Shown here: piece by piece, positions 35,443 to 44,562 of the stretch
How the letters are laid out: each line of letters opens with the position of its first letter
Numbering within the stretch: position 1 is the first letter of the stretch
Assembly: GCF_000241325.1 (NCBI RefSeq)
Contig: NZ_BAEI01000077.1
Coordinates: forward strand, 124,001 to 188,000
Reading direction: 5' to 3'
Length of the DNA: 64,000 bases
Source: Gordonia polyisoprenivorans NBRC 16320 = JCM 10675
GTDB lineage: Bacteria; Actinomycetota; Actinomycetes; Mycobacteriales; Mycobacteriaceae
The notes under the pieces: generated by a model
Seen by the model: the letters and a program-made list of their open reading frames with translations, nothing else
Told to the model about the DNA's origin: nothing
The model's database searches: none
Program-made: the position numbers and the translations under genes

Positions 35443-35462
35443 ATCCTGAGGCCCAGATGAAT
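35427..35462. repeat. Perfect 18-bp tandem duplication at the panC junction
   Basis: CCTGAGGCCCAGATGAAT occurs twice back to back (35427-35444 and 35445-35462). Copy 1 holds the stop of the DUF2520 gene (TGA 35440-35442), and each copy contains an ATG in the panC frame (35439, 35457). As 18 bp keeps frame, both genes tolerate it. It looks like a recent slippage event. Confidence 0.95.
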
Positions 35463-35474
35463 ACGGGAGCAGCG

Positions 35475-36395
35475 ATGAGTGCCCACGTGATCGCCGACGA
35501 GGCGAACCTCTTCACCCCCGGAACCCTGACGGTGCACCGTGATCCGGCAGCACTGCACCGGGTGAGCGCGGCACTGCGCAGCACCGGACGACGGGTCGCC
35601 CTGGTGCCGACGATGGGTGCCCTGCACGCCGGGCACCTCGAACTGGTCCGCGCGGCCAAGGAACGCGGCAACACCGTCGTGATCGTGTCGATCTTCGTCA
35701 ATCCGCTGCAGTTCGGTGCCGGCGAGGACCTCGACGCCTATCCGCGGACCTTCGACGCCGACCTCGAGCTGTTGGCGCCGTTGGGCGTGGAATTGGTTTT
35801 CGCGCCCACCGAGGCGGCGATGTATCCCGATGGCCGGCGCACCATGATCCATCCCGGACCGGCCGGCGATATCCTCGACGGTGCCTCGCGTCCAGGGCAT
35901 TTCGCCGGAATGCTCACCGTCGTCAACAAACTTCTGCACATCGCGGCGCCGCACACGGCGTACTTCGGGGAGAAGGACTACCAACAACTGGTGCTCATCA
36001 GTCAGATGGTCGCCGACCTGAACATGGACGTCGAGATCGTCGGTGTCCCCACCGTCCGCGAGGCCGACGGCCTCGCGATGAGCTCGCGCAACCGCTACCT
36101 CTCCGCCGAGCAGCGCCAACTCGCCACCACCCTGTCGGCCGCGCTGACCGCGGGCTCGCACGCCGCTCCGAAGGGCGCCGACGCCATTCTGGCTGTGGCG
36201 CAGGAGGTTTTGTCCTCGGAGCCCGAGATCGAACTCGACTATCTCGCCCTGCGGGGCCGGTCGTTGGAAGAACCGCCGGACAAGGGCCACGGGCGGTTGC
36301 TGGTCGCGGCCCGCCTCGGCGCGGCGCGGCTGATCGACAACGTCGGCGTCGCGATCGGATTGAGCCTCGAAGAACGCGAGGCCAGGTCCGAATGA
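35475..36395 (+). CDS. panC: Pantothenate synthetase
   Basis: Joins pantoate and beta-alanine with ATP to give pantothenate, in the cytosol. The 306-residue product has LVPTMGALHAGHLELV (HIGH-like motif), SIFVNPLQFGAGEDLDAYPR, FGEKDYQQL (KMSK-like region follows at SSRNRYLS) and GVPTVREADGLAMSSRN. ATG 35475 is chosen for its GGGAG site five nt upstream and family-like N terminus; ATGs at 35439 and 35457 are created by the 18-bp duplication. Followed by panD after 70 bp. Confidence 0.95.
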   Translation: MSAHVIADEANLFTPGTLTVHRDPAALHRVSAALRSTGRRVALVPTMGALHAGHLELVRAAKERGNTVVIVSIFVNPLQFGAGEDLDAYPRTFDADLELLAPLGVELVFAPTEAAMYPDGRRTMIHPGPAGDILDGASRPGHFAGMLTVVNKLLHIAAPHTAYFGEKDYQQLVLISQMVADLNMDVEIVGVPTVREADGLAMSSRNRYLSAEQRQLATTLSAALTAGSHAAPKGADAILAVAQEVLSSEPEIELDYLALRGRSLEEPPDKGHGRLLVAARLGAARLIDNVGVAIGLSLEEREARSE

Positions 36396-36465
36396 CCCGT
36401 CGACAACCGTTGCGACTCAAACCACTTCTCTGCCAACCCTGTCCACGACATCGGAGGAACCGCAC

Positions 36466-36900
36466 ATGCTGCGCACCATGATGACCTCGAAGATCCACCG
36501 CGCCACCGTGACCCAGGCCGACCTGCACTATGTCGGATCGGTGACCATCGACGCCGACCTGCTCGAGGCCGCCGATCTCCTCGAGGGTGAGCAGGTCACC
36601 ATCGTCGACATCACCAACGGTGCCCGCCTGGAGACCTACGCGATCGCCGGTGAGCGAGGTACCGGGGTCATCGGGATCAATGGGGCCGCAGCACATCTCG
36701 TCCACCCCGGCGACCTGGTGATCATCATCGCCTACGGCATCCTCGATGAGCGGGAGATCGCCGAGTACGCACCGCACGTGGTCTTCGTCGACGAACACAA
36801 CCGGGTTCTCGAGCAGGGGACCGACCCGGCCCGCGCGCCCGAGGGTTCGGGATTGCGCGATCCCCGGCACGCCGACGACCTCGCCGCCACTCATGCGTGA
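36466..36900 (+). CDS. panD: Aspartate 1-decarboxylase (pyruvoyl enzyme)
   Basis: Makes beta-alanine for pantothenate. The 144-residue proenzyme cuts itself at Gly24-Ser25 (in DLHYVGSVTID), leaving a pyruvoyl group on the new N-terminal Ser. Lys9 and the later Asn-Gly-Ala (ITNGARLETY) and GAAAHLVHPGDLVI segments are family-typical. Target region of pyrazinoic-acid resistance in mycobacteria, by family knowledge. Ribosome site GGAGGA before the ATG. Operon with panC and coaX. Confidence 0.96.
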   Translation: MLRTMMTSKIHRATVTQADLHYVGSVTIDADLLEAADLLEGEQVTIVDITNGARLETYAIAGERGTGVIGINGAAAHLVHPGDLVIIIAYGILDEREIAEYAPHVVFVDEHNRVLEQGTDPARAPEGSGLRDPRHADDLAATHA

Positions 36901-36933
36901 GGTCGGCCACCCTCTGACGGTCGGCCCCCGCTG

Positions 36934-37734
36934 ATGCTGCTCACCGTCGAGATCGGTAACACGAACACCCATCTCGGCGTGTTCGCCGGTACGGGCGCGC
37001 ATGCGCGATTGGTCCGCGATTGGCGCCTGCACACCGAACCCGAGCGCACCGCAGACGAATTGGCGTTGCTGATCCAGGGACTCCTCGGCTCCGACATCGA
37101 GCAGGTCACCAGTGTCGCGGCGCTGTCGACGGTACCGTCGCTGTTGCGCGAGGTCCGGGTGATGGTCGGCCGGTACTTCGACAACCCGCACAACGTCATC
37201 CTGGAACCCGGTGTGCGCACCGGGGTTCCGCTACTGGTCGACAATCCCAAAGAGGTGGGGACCGACCGTGTCGCGAATTGCCTTGCGGCCTATCACACCT
37301 ACGGCGGGCCGACCATCGTAGTGGCGTGCGGGACGGCCACCGTGGTCGACGCGGTGTCGGTCAAGGGCGAGTTCCTCGGCGGCGCCATCGCACCCGGCGT
37401 CGACCTCGGTGTCGAGGCGCTCAGCGAACACACCGTCACCGTGCGCAAGGTGGAGTTGATGCCGCCGCGCAGCGTCCTGGGGAAGAACACGGTCGAGGCC
37501 CTGCAGTCGGGCATCCTGTTCGGGTTCGCCGGTCAGATCGACGGCCTGGTGAACCGCATCCGCACCACGGTCGCCGGTTTCGACGGCGACGACGTCACCG
37601 TCGTGGCCACCGGTTACCTGGCGCCCCTGATGTTCGAGGAGTGCCCGACGCTGACCACCCACCACAGCCATCTCACCCTCGAGGGCCTGCGTCTGGTGCA
37701 CGAACGCACCAAGGCGGCCGTGCGACGCAAATAG
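36934..37734 (+). CDS. coaX: Type III pantothenate kinase
   Basis: Phosphorylates pantothenate, the first CoA-pathway step. The 266-residue product of the ASKHA fold has TVEIGNTNTHLGVF (phosphate loop), DNPKEVGTDRVANCLAAY with the catalytic Asp, CGTATVVDAVS and GGAIAPGVDLGVEAL. It is 33 bp after panD. The following 230 bp carry a 21-bp-period repeat and a Cys leader ORF, so transcription probably ends here. Confidence 0.95.
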   Translation: MLLTVEIGNTNTHLGVFAGTGAHARLVRDWRLHTEPERTADELALLIQGLLGSDIEQVTSVAALSTVPSLLREVRVMVGRYFDNPHNVILEPGVRTGVPLLVDNPKEVGTDRVANCLAAYHTYGGPTIVVACGTATVVDAVSVKGEFLGGAIAPGVDLGVEALSEHTVTVRKVELMPPRSVLGKNTVEALQSGILFGFAGQIDGLVNRIRTTVAGFDGDDVTVVATGYLAPLMFEECPTLTTHHSHLTLEGLRLVHERTKAAVRRK

Positions 37735-37772
37735 CGCCGACAGCGCTCGCCACCGCGCCGACAGCGCCCACG
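37734..37772. repeat. 21-bp-period minisatellite, two units (reverse orientation)
   Basis: GCGCCGACAGCGC starts at 37734 and again at 37755. On the reverse strand this reads GAGCGCTGTCGGCGC, the same core and the same 21-bp period as the array at 46610-46706. It sits directly at the coaX stop. Confidence 0.7.
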
Positions 37773-37862
37773 CGAGGGAAGCAGATCGACTTTTGCTCGC
37801 CCGGTGCACAAAACCCCGCTGACCCTGGACCCGCTGGCGTTCACTGTGGCAAACTGTCCGAC

Positions 37863-37898
37863 GTGATCAAGAGCTGTCAGGAGTGTTGTCAGGGCTGA
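37863..37898 (+). CDS. Cys-rich 11-codon leader peptide (cysteine attenuator ORF)
   Basis: GTG ATC AAG AGC TGT CAG GAG TGT TGT CAG GGC TGA encodes MIKSCQECCQG, with three Cys in eleven codons, just before a sulfur-related gene. CAAACT lies 7 nt upstream of the GTG and there is no ribosome site, so it is probably translated from a leaderless message. Mycobacteria are known to use leaderless Cys-rich short ORFs as cysteine-responsive attenuators; this one differs in having spaced rather than poly-Cys codons. Ribosome stalling at the Cys codons would alter the hairpins that follow. This is inference from position and composition. Confidence 0.6.
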   Translation: MIKSCQECCQG

Positions 37899-37922
37899 GT
37901 CCGCATCTGCGGCCGCCCTCCT
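37879..37922 (+). promoter_or_regulatory. Candidate attenuator structure overlapping the Cys leader
   Basis: AGGGC (37891-37895) can pair with GCCCT (37915-37919) around the small CCGC/GCGG hairpin (37901-37912). Alternatively AGGAG (37879-37883), inside the Cys codons, can pair with CTCCT (37918-37922), which overlaps the first partner, so the two folds exclude each other. Such a switch, set by ribosome position on TGT codons, would fit attenuation. Not tested by folding software. Confidence 0.4.
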
Positions 37923-37965
37923 TCGCGCTCCCCGCTCACTTTTCGATCACTCGAGGTTTCTCACC

Positions 37966-38385
37966 ATGACCGCATCGGTCCAGGTTCTCGCACCCGTCTC
38001 TGCTCCCGCACCCAACGGCCTGCTGTCGCTGCAGGTCAGCCACTATGCCGAGGCTGTCGCGGCTGGAGCCGTTCCCGTCGACATCCGCAGCCACCGCAAG
38101 CGTCAGGCCGATGGGGCCTTGATCGGGGCACTCGCACTCGACGCCGCCGAGGCACTCGATCTGCTCACCCCCGGATCGCCGACGGCACTGCGCTCGGCCA
38201 CCCACGACGCCCGCTGGATTCTCGTCTCCGACGACGGCCACGAAGCCGAATGGCTGAGCTGGCATCTGCAGGCGCGTGGGGTGAGCGGGGCGGTGTTCGT
38301 GGTCGGCGGTCACCGCGGCCTGCGCCGCGCCGGTATCAACGGCCGGATCAGCCAGGCCGAGCTCGACATCTTCTCGGTGCACTGA
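37966..38385 (+). CDS. Rhodanese-like protein without a catalytic cysteine
   Basis: A 139-residue rhodanese fold: VPVDIRSHRKRQADGALIGA (usual DVRxxxEFxxGHIxGA region) and WILVSDDGHEAEWLSWHLQARG where an active rhodanese has its Cys loop. The catalytic position is Ser-Asp, and the whole protein contains no Cys at all. Such proteins often accompany cysteine dioxygenase in actinobacteria, as I recall; no such gene is adjacent here. A non-enzymatic sensing or binding role is possible. Its expression is probably set by the Cys leader 70-100 bp upstream. GAGG lies 9 nt before the ATG. A repeat array starts at its stop. Confidence 0.75.
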   Translation: MTASVQVLAPVSAPAPNGLLSLQVSHYAEAVAAGAVPVDIRSHRKRQADGALIGALALDAAEALDLLTPGSPTALRSATHDARWILVSDDGHEAEWLSWHLQARGVSGAVFVVGGHRGLRRAGINGRISQAELDIFSVH

Positions 38386-38455
38386 CAGCGGGGCACCTGA
38401 CAGCGGTGCACTGACAGCGGGGCACCTGACAGCGGGGGCGCTGATGGCGGGCGCA
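38382..38455. repeat. 14/15-bp tandem repeat after the rhodanese-like gene
   Basis: CTGACAGCGGGGCAC-type units repeat four to five times from 38382 (unit lengths 15, 14, 15, 15, then a diverged copy CTGATGGCGGGCGCA). The first unit overlaps the stop codon. The core CGCTGTCAG on the reverse strand resembles the CGCTGTCGG core of the 21-bp arrays, but the period differs. Confidence 0.85.
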
Positions 38456-38514
38456 CCGAACGGACAGCTCGCCGAACTTGGTGGACGCCACCACCACCGA
38501 ATACGCTCACGGAC

Positions 38515-40050
38515 GTGAGTGACGCGCCCGACGAGACGATTGCCGACGAGCAGACCCCCGAACAACTCCGCATCCGGCGGGAGAAGCGGGAACGGATTCT
38601 CGACGAGGGCCGTGAGGCCTACCCGGTGGCGATCCCGCGCACGCATGCACTTTCGGAGATCCGTGCACAATTCCCCGACCTGGAGGCCGGCACCGAGACC
38701 GGTGAGATGGTCGGCGTCGCCGGCCGCGTCATCTTCCTGCGCAACAAGGGCAAGCTCTGCTTCGCCACGCTGCAGGAAGGCGACGGCACCCAACTGCAGG
38801 CGATGATCTCCTTCAACGGCGTCGGCGAGGAGTCGCTTGCGCGCTGGAAGGCCGAGGTCGACCTCGGCGACATCGTCTTCGTCCACGGCCAGGTGATCAG
38901 CTCTCGCACCGGAGAGTTGTCGGTGATGGCCGACGCCTGGGAGATGGCCTCGAAGTCGTTGCGTCCCTTGCCCGTCGCGCACAAGGAGATGAACGAGGAG
39001 ACCCGGGTGCGGCAGCGCTACGTGGATCTCATCATGCGGCCGGAAGCGCGCTCGATCGCCCGCACCAGGATCTCGGTGATGGCCGAACTGCGTGCGGCGC
39101 TGGGTAAGCGGGGATTTCTCGAGGTCGAGACGCCGATGCTGCAAACCCTGCACGGCGGCGCCGCGGCGCGGCCGTTCGTCACCCATTCCAACGCCTTCGA
39201 CATCGATCTCTACCTGCGGATCGCGCCGGAACTGTTCCTCAAGCGTTGCATCGTCGGCGGTATCGAGCGCGTCTTCGAGATCAACCGCAACTTCCGCAAC
39301 GAGGGCGCCGACTCCACGCATTCGCCGGAGTTCGCGATGCTCGAGACCTATCAGGCCTACGGCACCTATGACGACGCCGCGGTCATGACTCGTGAACTTG
39401 TCCAAGAGGTTTCGCAAGGTGCCCTGGGAACACTGACCCCGACGATGCCCGACGGCGAGGTCTACGACCTCTCCGGCGAGTGGACGTCGTTGCAGATGTA
39501 TCCCTCACTGTCGGAGGCGCTCGGGCAAGAGATCGTGCCCGACGGTGGCGCCGATCATCCCGGTACCACCGTCGACGAGTTGCTGGACATCGCGGCGAAG
39601 GTCGGTCTGGAGATCCCGAAGGGCAAGGGCTACGGGCACGGCAAGCTCGTCGAGGAGTTGTGGGAGCACATGGTCGGCGAGAAGCTCTCGCAGCCGGTGT
39701 TCGTCCGCGACTTCCCGGTCGAGACCTCGCCACTGGTCCGCGCGCATCGCAGCGTGCCCGGCGTCGTCGAGAAGTGGGACCTCTACGTCCGTGGATTCGA
39801 GCTGGCCACCGGATACTCCGAGCTCATCGACCCGGTCATCCAGCGTGCGCGCTTCGTCGACCAGGCTCGTCTGGCCGCCGCCGGCGACGACGAGGCCATG
39901 CGCCTCGACGAGGAGTTCCTCACCGCCATGGAGTACGGCATGCCGCCGACCGCGGGCACCGGTATGGGCATCGACCGGCTGCTGATGGCGCTGACCGGCC
40001 TCGGCATCCGCGAAACGATCCTGTTCCCGCTGGTCAAGCCGATCAGCTGA
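38515..40050 (+). CDS. lysS: Lysyl-tRNA synthetase, class II
   Basis: Charges tRNA-Lys. The 511-residue class-II enzyme has the N-terminal OB fold (VAGRVIFLRNKGKLCFATLQ), motif 1 VRQRYVDLIMRPEAR, motif 2 FEINRNFRNEGAD with its ATP Arg, and motif 3 GTGMGIDRLLMAL. Start GTG 38515 has TACGCT seven nt upstream and no ribosome site, so probably leaderless. In M. tuberculosis lysS is followed by lsr2 and clpC; here the next genes are a kinase-like fusion and the KstR2 regulon, so synteny breaks at this point. Confidence 0.96.
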   Translation: MSDAPDETIADEQTPEQLRIRREKRERILDEGREAYPVAIPRTHALSEIRAQFPDLEAGTETGEMVGVAGRVIFLRNKGKLCFATLQEGDGTQLQAMISFNGVGEESLARWKAEVDLGDIVFVHGQVISSRTGELSVMADAWEMASKSLRPLPVAHKEMNEETRVRQRYVDLIMRPEARSIARTRISVMAELRAALGKRGFLEVETPMLQTLHGGAAARPFVTHSNAFDIDLYLRIAPELFLKRCIVGGIERVFEINRNFRNEGADSTHSPEFAMLETYQAYGTYDDAAVMTRELVQEVSQGALGTLTPTMPDGEVYDLSGEWTSLQMYPSLSEALGQEIVPDGGADHPGTTVDELLDIAAKVGLEIPKGKGYGHGKLVEELWEHMVGEKLSQPVFVRDFPVETSPLVRAHRSVPGVVEKWDLYVRGFELATGYSELIDPVIQRARFVDQARLAAAGDDEAMRLDEEFLTAMEYGMPPTAGTGMGIDRLLMALTGLGIRETILFPLVKPIS

Positions 40051-40051
40051 G

Positions 40052-40137
40052 CGAAGGTAGGGGAAGAACGTTCTTCCCCTACTCTTTCGTTCGTCCCCGG
40101 GAGATTTCCTGCGGACGAACGGAATTCCTCAGGAAGA
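40052..40137. repeat. Hairpin repeat family, copy B (inverted relative to A)
   Basis: GTAGGGGAAGAA pairs with TTCTTCCCCTAC around a CG centre, next to a second hairpin TTCGTCC..GGACGAA with loop GGGAGATTTCC. Reverse-complemented, it lines up with copy A end to end. It begins directly after the lysS stop and contains the stop codon and last 14 codons of the minus-strand fusion gene. Confidence 0.8.
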
Positions 40138-41599
40138 ACGACGGGTCGGCGTGCGCGTCGACGTGGATCCACTCGTCAGGCGGTTCGAGTGTCGCGGTCT
40201 GCCCTCTCGCCACCGACTCGTCGGCGTCGGAGGCATCGGGCCCCCGATGCGTGATGCGGGAGATGCGTTCGGCCTCATCGAGTTCCAGCCACCATCCGGT
40301 GAAGTCGACGCCGGTCTCGGTGGCCACCGAGGCGATCGCCTGTTGCTGTGTGGCTCTGCCGAAGACGGCGTCGGCGACGACACTCATGCCGCCTGCGAGA
40401 TCCGTTGTGGCCAGCCGGTTCAGCTCGTCGTAGACCGCCGACCGGGCCTGCGGTGTGTAGGCCGAGCGCGGGAGCTTCTCGGTCTCGCCGACACCGGCGA
40501 GCCGCTTGCGCAGGACGTCGGTGCGCAGGATCCGTGCACCCGGCGCGGGCTCGAGGTCCCCACCGATCGCGCGGGCGACGGTGGTCTTCCCGGTGCCCGA
40601 CCCACCGCCGATCGCCATCAGCCGCGGCGCGACCGGCTCGGTGAACCCCAGCGCGAGCGACAGGTAACGCGTGGCGTCGTCGACGGCGTCCGCGGCGGCG
40701 CTGACGTGCGCACGGACCGTCGCCCGCACGGCGAGCATGATCGGCAGCAGACAGAACCCGTCCTCGTCGTCGGGGGAGCGGTCCAGGTACTGGTTCACGA
40801 CGACGTTCGCCTCATGTCGCAGGTCCCGCGCCCACAGGTCCATCAGCAGAAACGCGAGGTCGTAGAGCACGTCGGTGGTCGCCATCTCCTCGTCGAACTC
40901 CAGGCAGTCGAAGGGCACGGGACGGCCGTCGATGATCGCGATGTTGCCCAGGTGCAGGTCGCCGTGGACGCGCCGCACCCGCCCCCGGCGGGCCCGGGCG
41001 TCGAGGGTCTCGGAGCGCTCGGTGATCATCGCGGTGATGCGGCTCGTCAGACGCCGCGCCGCAGCGGGATCGATGACATCAGGGAAGACCGACATACTCG
41101 CCAGGTTCCCGTCGACGACCTCCTGCAACCGGGCCGCACCGTGCGGATCGTCGCGGATCGGCGAGGACGCATGGAGGTCGACGACGCTCTCGGCGAGCGT
41201 TCGGAGAAACGCGTCGTCGAGGTTGCCGGGCTCGGCACGGTGGACCAGGAGTGCGTCGTCGTCGAAGCGTGTCATCTCGAGTACCCAGTCGACGGTCTCG
41301 CCGGGTCCGTCGAGGGTGAGGCTGCCGTCATCGGCACGTCGGATCGCATGCACGGCGCGATAGACCTCGGGCGCGAACCGGCGATTGAGTGTCAGCTCCT
41401 GCTGCAGGACGTCGTGGCGTAGCTCTGGGGTGGAGAAGTCGAAGAACCGCAGGCGCACAGGGCGTTTCATCTTCCATGCGTGGGTGCCGTTGAGGAAGAC
41501 GACGGCGCCGTGGGTGACGATCCGATCGGTGGGCAGGTCGGGGTCGAGGGCGCCTGCCGCGGTGAGGAGCTCGGTCGTGGGGTCGGGGTTGGTCGACAC
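40079..41599 (-). CDS. Aminoglycoside-phosphotransferase-like / P-loop kinase fusion protein
   Basis: A 506-residue two-domain protein. Residues 1-320 are APH/choline-kinase-like, with the catalytic loop VHGDLHLGNIAIIDG and the metal site FDCLEFDEE. Residues 330-480 are a P-loop kinase (gluconokinase/zeta-toxin-like) with Walker A IGGGSGTGKTTVA. Known family arrangement 'bifunctional aminoglycoside phosphotransferase/ATP-binding protein', substrate unknown; no evidence of true drug resistance. The last residues SVRPQEISRGRTKE are read through hairpin repeat B, which supplies the stop. Another repeat copy (C) lies upstream. Start ATG at 41599. Confidence 0.83.
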   Translation of the reverse strand: MSTNPDPTTELLTAAGALDPDLPTDRIVTHGAVVFLNGTHAWKMKRPVRLRFFDFSTPELRHDVLQQELTLNRRFAPEVYRAVHAIRRADDGSLTLDGPGETVDWVLEMTRFDDDALLVHRAEPGNLDDAFLRTLAESVVDLHASSPIRDDPHGAARLQEVVDGNLASMSVFPDVIDPAAARRLTSRITAMITERSETLDARARRGRVRRVHGDLHLGNIAIIDGRPVPFDCLEFDEEMATTDVLYDLAFLLMDLWARDLRHEANVVVNQYLDRSPDDEDGFCLLPIMLAVRATVRAHVSAAADAVDDATRYLSLALGFTEPVAPRLMAIGGGSGTGKTTVARAIGGDLEPAPGARILRTDVLRKRLAGVGETEKLPRSAYTPQARSAVYDELNRLATTDLAGGMSVVADAVFGRATQQQAIASVATETGVDFTGWWLELDEAERISRITHRGPDASDADESVARGQTATLEPPDEWIHVDAHADPSFFLRNSVRPQEISRGRTKE

Positions 41600-41647
41600 A
41601 GTCCCATCCGACCACAGTCGCTCGGATCGTGCCGACCGGGCCCTCGC

Positions 41648-41720
41648 CGTTCTTCCCCTACTTTCCCCTTCTTCCCCGGGAAATCTCCAGGGGAAGAACC
41701 GAAAGCTAGGGGAAGAACCT

Positions 41721-41722
<2 letters not shown>
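41648..41722. repeat. Hairpin repeat family, copy C
   Basis: GTTCTTCCCCTAC..TTCTTCCCCGGGAAATCTCCAGGGGAAGAA followed by GGGGAAGAACCTTC (quoted in parts): the inner hairpin TTCTTCCCC/GGGGAAGAA with the conserved GGAAAT loop, same orientation as copy A. It lies between the fusion-gene start and the fadD3 stop and slightly overlaps the latter. Confidence 0.7.
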
Positions 41723-43268
<1,546 letters not shown>

Positions 43269-43280
43269 GCTCCCCAACCT

Positions 43281-43294
43281 AGCACTTGCTTGGT
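43281..43294. promoter_or_regulatory. KstR2-like operator between fadD3 and fadE30
   Basis: AGCACTTGCTTGGT: the right half is a full CTTGGT half-site of AnCAAGnnCTTGnT, the left half AGCA matches partly. It lies 12 bp from the fadD3 start and 17 bp from the fadE30 start, overlapping the fadE30 promoter (TATGCT at 43299, 7 nt before ATG 43312). One repressor dimer could silence both directions. Confidence 0.75.
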
Positions 43295-43311
43295 AGGTTA
43301 TGCTAGCGGCC

Positions 43312-44562
43312 ATGACCTCGATCGATCTCGCCGACAGATCCCTGGATCTCGGTGAATGGGCAGCTCGGACGCCCGACGCCGACGCGGAGTTCGCCGTGGC
43401 GGTCCGGGGGTGGCTCGAGGAGAACCTCGCCGGGAGCTTCGCGTCGTTGCGAGGTCGGGGCGGTCCCGGCAGTGAACACGAGTTCTTCACCGAGCGCCTC
43501 GAGTGGGATCGTCACCTCGCGCGCGCCGGATGGACGTGTTTGGGCTGGCCGACGCGCTACGGCGGCCGCGGTGCCACGCTGGCCCAGCGCATCATCTTCC
43601 ACGAGGAGTACGCGCGCGCCGATGCGCCCGCCCGGGTCAACCATCTCGGCGAAGAGCTTCTCGGTCCGACGCTCATCGAATTCGGGACCGACGAGCAGAA
43701 ACAGCGATTCCTGCCCGGCATCGTCGACGTGACCGAACTCTGGGCACAGGGCTACTCCGAGCCGGGTGCCGGCTCGGATCTCGCGGGCGTGGCGACCACG
43801 GCGAGTCCGGCCGACGGACGGTGGCAGATCAACGGGCAGAAGATCTGGACGTCCTTGGCGCACGTCGCACAGTGGGCGTTCGTGCTCTGTCGCACCGAGC
43901 CGGGCTCGACGCGGCACAAGGGGCTGAGCTTTCTGCTCGTCCCCCTCGATCAGGAGGGCGTCACCGTCCGGCCCATCCAACAGCTCACCGGCACATCGGA
44001 ATTCAACGAGGTGTTCTTCGACGATGCGGTCACCGATGCCGACAACATCGTCGGCGAGCCCGGTGACGGATGGAAGGTCGCCATGGGACTGCTGCAATTC
44101 GAGCGCGGCGTCTCCACCCTCGGACAGCAGGTCGGTTTCGCACGTGAACTCGACGCGGTCACCGATCTCGCGCGCAGCAACGGTGCCCTCGACAATCCCG
44201 AGATCGCCACCCGCATCGCGCGCGCCGGTATCGGCCTGCGCGTGATGCGAGCCCATGCGCCGGCGGTGCTCGACGGCGTTCCCGGTGCCGACTCGGTCGG
44301 AAAACTCTTGTGGTCCAACTGGCATCGCGATCTCGGCGAGCTGGGAATGGCCGTGCGCGGAGCGTCGGCGTTGATCGGACCCGCCACGACCGCCGAGGGT
44401 GCGTTCAACGACCTCACCGATCCCGAACACGTCGAACTCGACGAATGGCAACGGCTGTACCTGTTCACTCGCGCCGACACCATCTACGGCGGCTCGAACG
44501 AGGTGCAGCGCAACATCATCGCCGAGCGTGTGCTCGGCCTACCCCGAGAGGCCCGTGCATGA
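43312..44562 (+). CDS. fadE30: Acyl-CoA dehydrogenase FadE30
   Basis: FAD enzyme that desaturates the HIP-CoA propionate side chain in the first beta-oxidation round. The 416-residue product resembles the FadE30 sequence I remember: TCLGWPTRYGGRG, YARADAPARVNHLGEELLGPT, WAQGYSEPGAGSDLAGV, SEFNEVFFDDAV and the end GGSNEVQRNIIAERVLGLPR. ATG 43312 is preferred over 43300, since TATGCT sits exactly 7 nt upstream (leaderless) and the earlier ATG would lie inside the -10. Overlaps ipdF by 4 bp. Confidence 0.9.
   Translation: MTSIDLADRSLDLGEWAARTPDADAEFAVAVRGWLEENLAGSFASLRGRGGPGSEHEFFTERLEWDRHLARAGWTCLGWPTRYGGRGATLAQRIIFHEEYARADAPARVNHLGEELLGPTLIEFGTDEQKQRFLPGIVDVTELWAQGYSEPGAGSDLAGVATTASPADGRWQINGQKIWTSLAHVAQWAFVLCRTEPGSTRHKGLSFLLVPLDQEGVTVRPIQQLTGTSEFNEVFFDDAVTDADNIVGEPGDGWKVAMGLLQFERGVSTLGQQVGFARELDAVTDLARSNGALDNPEIATRIARAGIGLRVMRAHAPAVLDGVPGADSVGKLLWSNWHRDLGELGMAVRGASALIGPATTAEGAFNDLTDPEHVELDEWQRLYLFTRADTIYGGSNEVQRNIIAERVLGLPREARA

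Noticed and set aside
40079..41599. Aminoglycoside resistance gene
   Set aside because: APH-like fold is fused to a P-loop kinase of a common housekeeping-type family; no feature points to a true resistance enzyme.
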